A program made the position numbers and the translations under genes. Shown here piece by piece: positions 13,984-18,013 of a stretch of DNA of 18,013 nucleotides (the first letter of the stretch is position 1; the number at the start of each line of letters is the position of its first letter). The notes below the pieces were generated by a model. That model was not told the DNA's origin and searched no databases. It saw only the letters and a list, made by a program, of their open reading frames with translations. The stretch is from JANNGZ01 sp031404155. Its GTDB lineage: Bacteria > Pseudomonadota > Gammaproteobacteria > Burkholderiales > Burkholderiaceae_C. The stretch is from the NCBI GenBank assembly GCA_031404155.1, contig JANNGZ010000056.1, positions 1-18,013 on the forward strand, given 5' to 3'.

Positions 13984-16900
13984 TCAGACCAGCACCCGCT
14001 CGATGCCGCCCGCGTTCGCGCGCGCCACGTACTCCGGCATCCACTGCGCGCCGAGCAGCTTGTTGGCCATTTCGACCACGATGTAGTCGGCTTCGAGCAA
14101 ACCATTGTCCAGGTCGTTGCCGTAGCGGCTCAGGCCCTGAAGGCAGCTCGGGCAGCTGGTGAGAATCTTGATGTCGGACTTCGGCGGCAGCGCCGCCAGG
14201 CTGCGCAGCGCGTCGGCGTCCCCGCGCAGCTCTTCTTCCTTGCGGAAGCGCACCTGCGTCGAGATGTCGGGGCGGGTCACGCCGAGCGTGCCGCTCTCGC
14301 CGCAACAGCGTTCGCTCTCGAGCACGTTCTCCCCCACCAGCGCCTTCACGGTCTTCATCGGCTCCTGAAGTTTCATCGGGCTGTGGCAGGGGTCGTGGTA
14401 GAGGTAGCCGCCCTGCTGCGCCGCCGGCAGCGTGATGCCCTTTTCCAGCAGGTACTCGTGGATGTCGACGATGCGGCAACCGGGAAAGATGTCTTCGAAC
14501 TTGTAGCCCTGCAGCTGGTCGTAGCAGGTGCCGCAGGAGACCACCACGGTCTTGATGTCCAGGTAGTTCAGCGTGTTGGCCACGCGATGGAAGAGCACGC
14601 GGTTGTCGGTGATGATCTTGTCGGCCTTGTCGAACTGACCCGAGCCGCGCTGCGGGTAGCCACAGCACAGGTAGCCCGGCGGCAGCACGGTCTGCACGCC
14701 GGCGTGCCACAACATCGCCTGGGTCGCCAGACCAACCTGCGAAAACAGCCGCTCCGAGCCGCAGCCCGGGAAATAGAACACCGCTTCCGACTCGGCCGAG
14801 GTCTGCGCCGGGTTGCGGATGATCGGCACGTAGTTCTTGTCTTCGATGTCGAGCAGCGCACGCGCGGTGCGCTTGGGCAGCCCGCTCGGCAGCTTCTTGT
14901 TGATGAAGTGAATCACCTGTTCCTTCATCGGCGCGCTGCCCACGCTGGCCGGCGGCGCCGCGCTTTGTTTGCGCGCCGCGCGCTTCAGCAGGTCATGCGC
15001 CAGGCGCTGCACCTTGAAGCCCAGGCCGACCATGCCGGCACGCACCAGCTTGATGGTCTGCGGGCTGGTGGCATTGAGCATCAACATGGCCGCTGCGTTG
15101 CCCGGCCTGAAACTCTTCTGGCCCATCTTGCGCAGCAAGTTGCGCATGTTCATCGACACCTCGCCGAAGTCGATGTCCACCGGGCACGGGCTCAAGCACT
15201 TGTGGCACACGGTGCAGTGGTCGGCGACGTCCTCGAATTCTTCCCAGTGTTTCAGGCTGACGCCGCGGCGTGTCTGCTCCTCGTACAGGAAAGCTTCGAC
15301 GAGCAACGACGTGGCCAGGATCTTGTTGCGCGGGCTGTACAGCAAATTGGCGCGCGGCACATGCGTCGCGCACACCGGTTTGCACTTGCCGCAGCGCAGG
15401 CAGTCCTTGATGCTGTCGCTGATGGCGCCGATATCGCTCTGCTGCATGATCAGCGACTCATGCCCCATCAGGCCGAAGCTCGGTGTGTAGGCATGGCTCA
15501 GGTCCGCTGCGTGGGCGTCGTCGGCGATCGCCCCCCGCAGCAGCTTGCCCTTGTTGAAGCGGCCCTCGGGGTCGATGCGCGACTTGTAGTCGGCGAAGCC
15601 GCGCAGCTCATCGTCGGTCAGGTATTCGAGCTTGGTGATGCCGATGCCGTGCTCGCCCGAGATCACACCGCCGAGCCGCCGCGCCAGCGCCATGATGCGG
15701 CCCACCGCTTCGTGGGCGGTCTGCAACATCTGGTAGTCGTCGCTGTTCACCGGGATATTGGTGTGCACGTTGCCGTCGCCGGCATGCATGTGCAGCGCAA
15801 TCCAGACCCTGCCGTGCAGCACCTGCTGGTGGATGCGCTTGCAGGCTTCGAGCACGGCGGGAAAGGCCGCGCCCGAGAACAGGCTGCGCATGGGCTCCAG
15901 CAGCTGCGTCTTCCATGACGCGCGCAGGCTGTGGTCCTGCAGCAGCTCGAAGATGCTGCGCCCGCTGTCGCCCTGCACGACATCGAGTTCGGCGAGCCAA
16001 TGCGACCACAGCGCGCGCACTTCGCGCAGCAGGTGCAGCGCTTGCTGGGTGCGGTCGCCGATGAGCTCGCTGCGCGGGATGTCCAGCGCATCGTCACCCT
16101 GGCCCACCGGCAGCGCGCCGAAGCTGAAGAAATCTTCCAGGCGGCCGATCAGTTGCAGCTTGTTGCGCAGGCTCAGTTCGATGTTGATGCGCTCGATGCC
16201 GTCGGTGTATTCGGCCATGCGCGGCAGCGGGATGACCACGTCTTCATTCACCTTGAAGGCGTTGGTGTGCTTGGCAATCGCCGCAGTGCGCTTGCGGTCG
16301 AGCCAGAAGGTCTTGCGTGCATCGGCACTGACCGCGACAAAACCTACACCCGAGCGGCTGTTGGCGTTGCGCACGACCTCGCTGGTGGCGCGCGCCACCA
16401 CATCGGCGTCGTCACCGACGATGTCGCCGAACAGCGCCATCTTCGGCAGGCCTGAACTGCCGCCGGTGCCGCCCGTGCCGCCAGCGCCGCCCAGGCCGGC
16501 ACGTTTGCTCTTGGTGGCATAACCCACGGCCTTGAGATAGCGCTGGTCCAGATGTTCCAGGCCGGCCAGGATGGCACCGCCGCGTGCCGCTTCGGCGAAC
16601 ATGAAGTCGCGGATCTCGACGATCGACGGCACCGCGTCGCGGGCGTGGCCGAAAAATTCCAGGCACACCGTGCGCACATGGGCCGGCATGCGGTGCACGA
16701 CCCAGCGCGCCGAGGTGATCAGGCCGTCGCAGCCCTCTTTCTGCACGCCGGGCAACCCGGCCAGAAACTTGTCGGTGACGTCCTTGCCCAGGCCTTCCTT
16801 GCGGAAGGTGCTGCCTGGGATGTCGAGGCGTTCGCTGCGCTCAAGCACCTTGCCGGTGGCATCGAACCAGCGCAGCTCGAAGCTGGCCACTTCGACATCG

Positions 16901-17979
16901 TGGATCTTGCCCAGGTTGTGGTTCAGCCGCGCCACTTCGAGCCACTTGGCGTCGGGCGTGACCATGCGCCACGACACCAGGTTGTCCAGCGCGGTGCCCC
17001 ACAGCACGGCCTTCTTGCCGCCGGCGTTCATGGCAATGTTGCCGCCGATGCAGCTGGCCTCGGCCGAGGTCGGGTCGACCGCGAAGACAAAGCCGGCACG
17101 TTCGGCCGCGTCGGCGACACGCTGCGTGACCACGCCGGCCTCGCTCCACACCGTGGCCACGGGTCGATCAACCCCCGGCAACGAGATCATCTCGACCTCG
17201 CTCATGGCTTCGAGCTTTTCGGTGTTGATGACCGCGCTTTTCCAGCTCAGCGGAATGGCGCCGCCGGTATAACCCGTGCCACCGCCGCGCGGGATGATGG
17301 TCAGGCCCAGCTCGATGCAGGCCGCCACCAGGCCGGCCATCTCGGCTTCAGTGTCGGGGGTGAGCACGACGAAGGGGTACTCGACGCGCCAGTCGGTGGC
17401 GTCGGTGACATGCGAGACACGCGACAGGCCGTCGAACTTGATGTTGTCGTGGGCGGTGCGTTTTCCCAGCAACTTGCGCGCACGTTGGCGCAGATCCCAG
17501 ACCTGCCGAAAGTGATCGGAAAAACGCTGCACCGCGTTGCGCGCCTGCGTCAGCAACTCGCCGACATGGGCATCGCGCGACGGCACCGCCGACCCCGCCG
17601 CCGCGGCGTCGGGCTGGCGCCGCAGTTCGACCTCGTTCAACCGGTGCTGCAGCGCTTCGATGAGCAGCGCGCGCCGTTTCGGGTTGTCGAGCAGGTCCTC
17701 TTCCAGGTAGGGGTTGCGTTGCACCACCCAGATGTCGCCCAACACTTCATACAACATGCGCGCCGAACGGCCAGTGCGGCGTTCCGCGCGCAAGCTGTCC
17801 AGCAGCTGCCAGGCGCGCGGCCCGAGCAGGCGCAGCACGATCTCGCGGTCGGAAAACGAGGTGTAGTTGTAGGGAATCTCGCGCAGGCGCTGCGCGGGGT
17901 TGGCGGCGTCGTGGCCGGCTTGCGCTGGAAGAGGCAGTGCAGGTACAGCGACAGGCTCGAGCAGAAGTGGTGCGTTCAT
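13984..17979 (-). CDS. Large FAD-binding oxidase / Fe-S / CCG-domain dehydrogenase (DUF3683 family)
   Basis: This 1331-residue protein fuses a DUF3683-like N-terminus (about 30-170, with REIPYNYTSFSDREIV), an FAD-binding type-4 oxidase and a GlpC-like iron-sulfur part. The FAD loop is IIPRGGGTGYTGGA (228-241), with GGNIAMNAGGKK at 312-323. The oxidase C-terminal signatures are MHAGDGNVHTNI (731-742) and SGEHGIG (774-780). Two 4Fe-4S motifs follow: C860/C863/C866/C870 and C922/C925/C928/C932. Two CCG regions carry FPGCGSE with C1105-C1106, then DPC1198 with C1225-C1226 and C1276/C1279. Such fusions are thought to oxidise D-2-hydroxyacids such as D-lactate and pass electrons to quinone; the substrate is inferred. 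A Gly-rich insert lies at 496-510. The ATG at 17979 is favoured by MNAP; the frame stays open to the window edge (about 11 more codons). Confidence 0.9.
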   Translation of the reverse strand: MNAPLLLEPVAVPALPLPAQAGHDAANPAQRLREIPYNYTSFSDREIVLRLLGPRAWQLLDSLRAERRTGRSARMLYEVLGDIWVVQRNPYLEEDLLDNPKRRALLIEALQHRLNEVELRRQPDAAAAGSAVPSRDAHVGELLTQARNAVQRFSDHFRQVWDLRQRARKLLGKRTAHDNIKFDGLSRVSHVTDATDWRVEYPFVVLTPDTEAEMAGLVAACIELGLTIIPRGGGTGYTGGAIPLSWKSAVINTEKLEAMSEVEMISLPGVDRPVATVWSEAGVVTQRVADAAERAGFVFAVDPTSAEASCIGGNIAMNAGGKKAVLWGTALDNLVSWRMVTPDAKWLEVARLNHNLGKIHDVEVASFELRWFDATGKVLERSERLDIPGSTFRKEGLGKDVTDKFLAGLPGVQKEGCDGLITSARWVVHRMPAHVRTVCLEFFGHARDAVPSIVEIRDFMFAEAARGGAILAGLEHLDQRYLKAVGYATKSKRAGLGGAGGTGGTGGSSGLPKMALFGDIVGDDADVVARATSEVVRNANSRSGVGFVAVSADARKTFWLDRKRTAAIAKHTNAFKVNEDVVIPLPRMAEYTDGIERINIELSLRNKLQLIGRLEDFFSFGALPVGQGDDALDIPRSELIGDRTQQALHLLREVRALWSHWLAELDVVQGDSGRSIFELLQDHSLRASWKTQLLEPMRSLFSGAAFPAVLEACKRIHQQVLHGRVWIALHMHAGDGNVHTNIPVNSDDYQMLQTAHEAVGRIMALARRLGGVISGEHGIGITKLEYLTDDELRGFADYKSRIDPEGRFNKGKLLRGAIADDAHAADLSHAYTPSFGLMGHESLIMQQSDIGAISDSIKDCLRCGKCKPVCATHVPRANLLYSPRNKILATSLLVEAFLYEEQTRRGVSLKHWEEFEDVADHCTVCHKCLSPCPVDIDFGEVSMNMRNLLRKMGQKSFRPGNAAAMLMLNATSPQTIKLVRAGMVGLGFKVQRLAHDLLKRAARKQSAAPPASVGSAPMKEQVIHFINKKLPSGLPKRTARALLDIEDKNYVPIIRNPAQTSAESEAVFYFPGCGSERLFSQVGLATQAMLWHAGVQTVLPPGYLCCGYPQRGSGQFDKADKIITDNRVLFHRVANTLNYLDIKTVVVSCGTCYDQLQGYKFEDIFPGCRIVDIHEYLLEKGITLPAAQQGGYLYHDPCHSPMKLQEPMKTVKALVGENVLESERCCGESGTLGVTRPDISTQVRFRKEEELRGDADALRSLAALPPKSDIKILTSCPSCLQGLSRYGNDLDNGLLEADYIVVEMANKLLGAQWMPEYVARANAGGIERVLV

Positions 17980-18013
17980 GTCTTGGCAGGCCTTGCGAAT
18001 CGGGTCGTCATCC

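Noticed and set aside
14383..15918. Long plus-strand open frame (511 codons) opposite the FAD/Fe-S oxidase
   Set aside because: It lies opposite the well-supported Fe-S and CCG domains and its low-complexity Ala/Val/His/Gln translation is typical of an antisense shadow.
17976..18013. End of an upstream gene overlapping the oxidase ATG as ATGA
   Set aside because: A frame ending in TGA at 17976-17978 is open for only about 12 codons inside the window, with no codon-bias or domain support, so it cannot be called a gene.
1..18013. tRNA, rRNA, CRISPR arrays, insertion sequences
   Set aside because: I saw no regularly spaced direct repeats, no transposase-like frames with terminal inverted repeats and no recognisable RNA-gene sequence.

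Overview
The window looks like a chromosomal segment of a high-GC betaproteobacterium, most likely Burkholderiales of the Rubrivivax/Leptothrix/Ideonella kind. The reasons are the strong G/C bias at third codon positions, a B-type exosortase exopolysaccharide (EPS) locus of the Methylobacillus-type epsDEFG kind, a DUF971-ubiE pair, and a very long FAD/Fe-S dehydrogenase of the DUF3683 type. Genus-level placement is inference.

Layout. Bases 1-146 hold the 3' end of a plus-strand gene of uncertain family. From 213 to 11843 there is a tightly packed minus-strand gene cluster. In transcription order (right to left) it contains epsD, epsE, epsF, epsG, xrtB, an O-antigen-ligase/Wzy-like polymerase, a membrane acyltransferase, a Wzx-type flippase, a RgpF-like (rhamnan synthesis F) glycosyltransferase-family gene and an FkbM methyltransferase. 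Several junctions overlap or are only a few bases apart, so most of it is probably one operon. Bases 11844-12205 are a promoter-bearing, hairpin-rich intergenic region. Then come ubiE and a DUF971 gene (minus), a divergent serine-acetyltransferase-like gene (plus), and a convergent 1331-residue FAD-linked oxidase/Fe-S protein (minus) that fills the right end.

How the genes fit together. The flippase would move lipid-linked repeat units across the inner membrane and the Wzy-like protein would polymerise them. EpsF, EpsG and EpsE would control chain length and export through the periplasm and outer membrane. EpsD is a lipoprotein with a SurA/parvulin-like architecture. The exosortase would process and anchor PEP-CTERM proteins made elsewhere, since none is encoded here. 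The acyltransferase, RgpF-like protein and FkbM methyltransferase would decorate or build the glycan. The initiating glycosyltransferase, EpsI and EpsL are not in the window.

Most interesting signals. EpsG carries an N-terminal tandem motif matching the MshEN c-di-GMP-binding domain, two 24-residue motifs separated by exactly five residues, fused to a BY-kinase-like ATPase. The Walker A Lys of that ATPase is Arg and its Walker A' Asp is Asn. This suggests direct c-di-GMP control of EPS chain-length machinery by a non-canonical kinase. Other points are the absence of EpsI next to xrtB, insertion of the EPS locus where ubiJ/ubiB would normally follow ubiE, and a dyad upstream of epsD that would pair with a possible ribosome-binding site.
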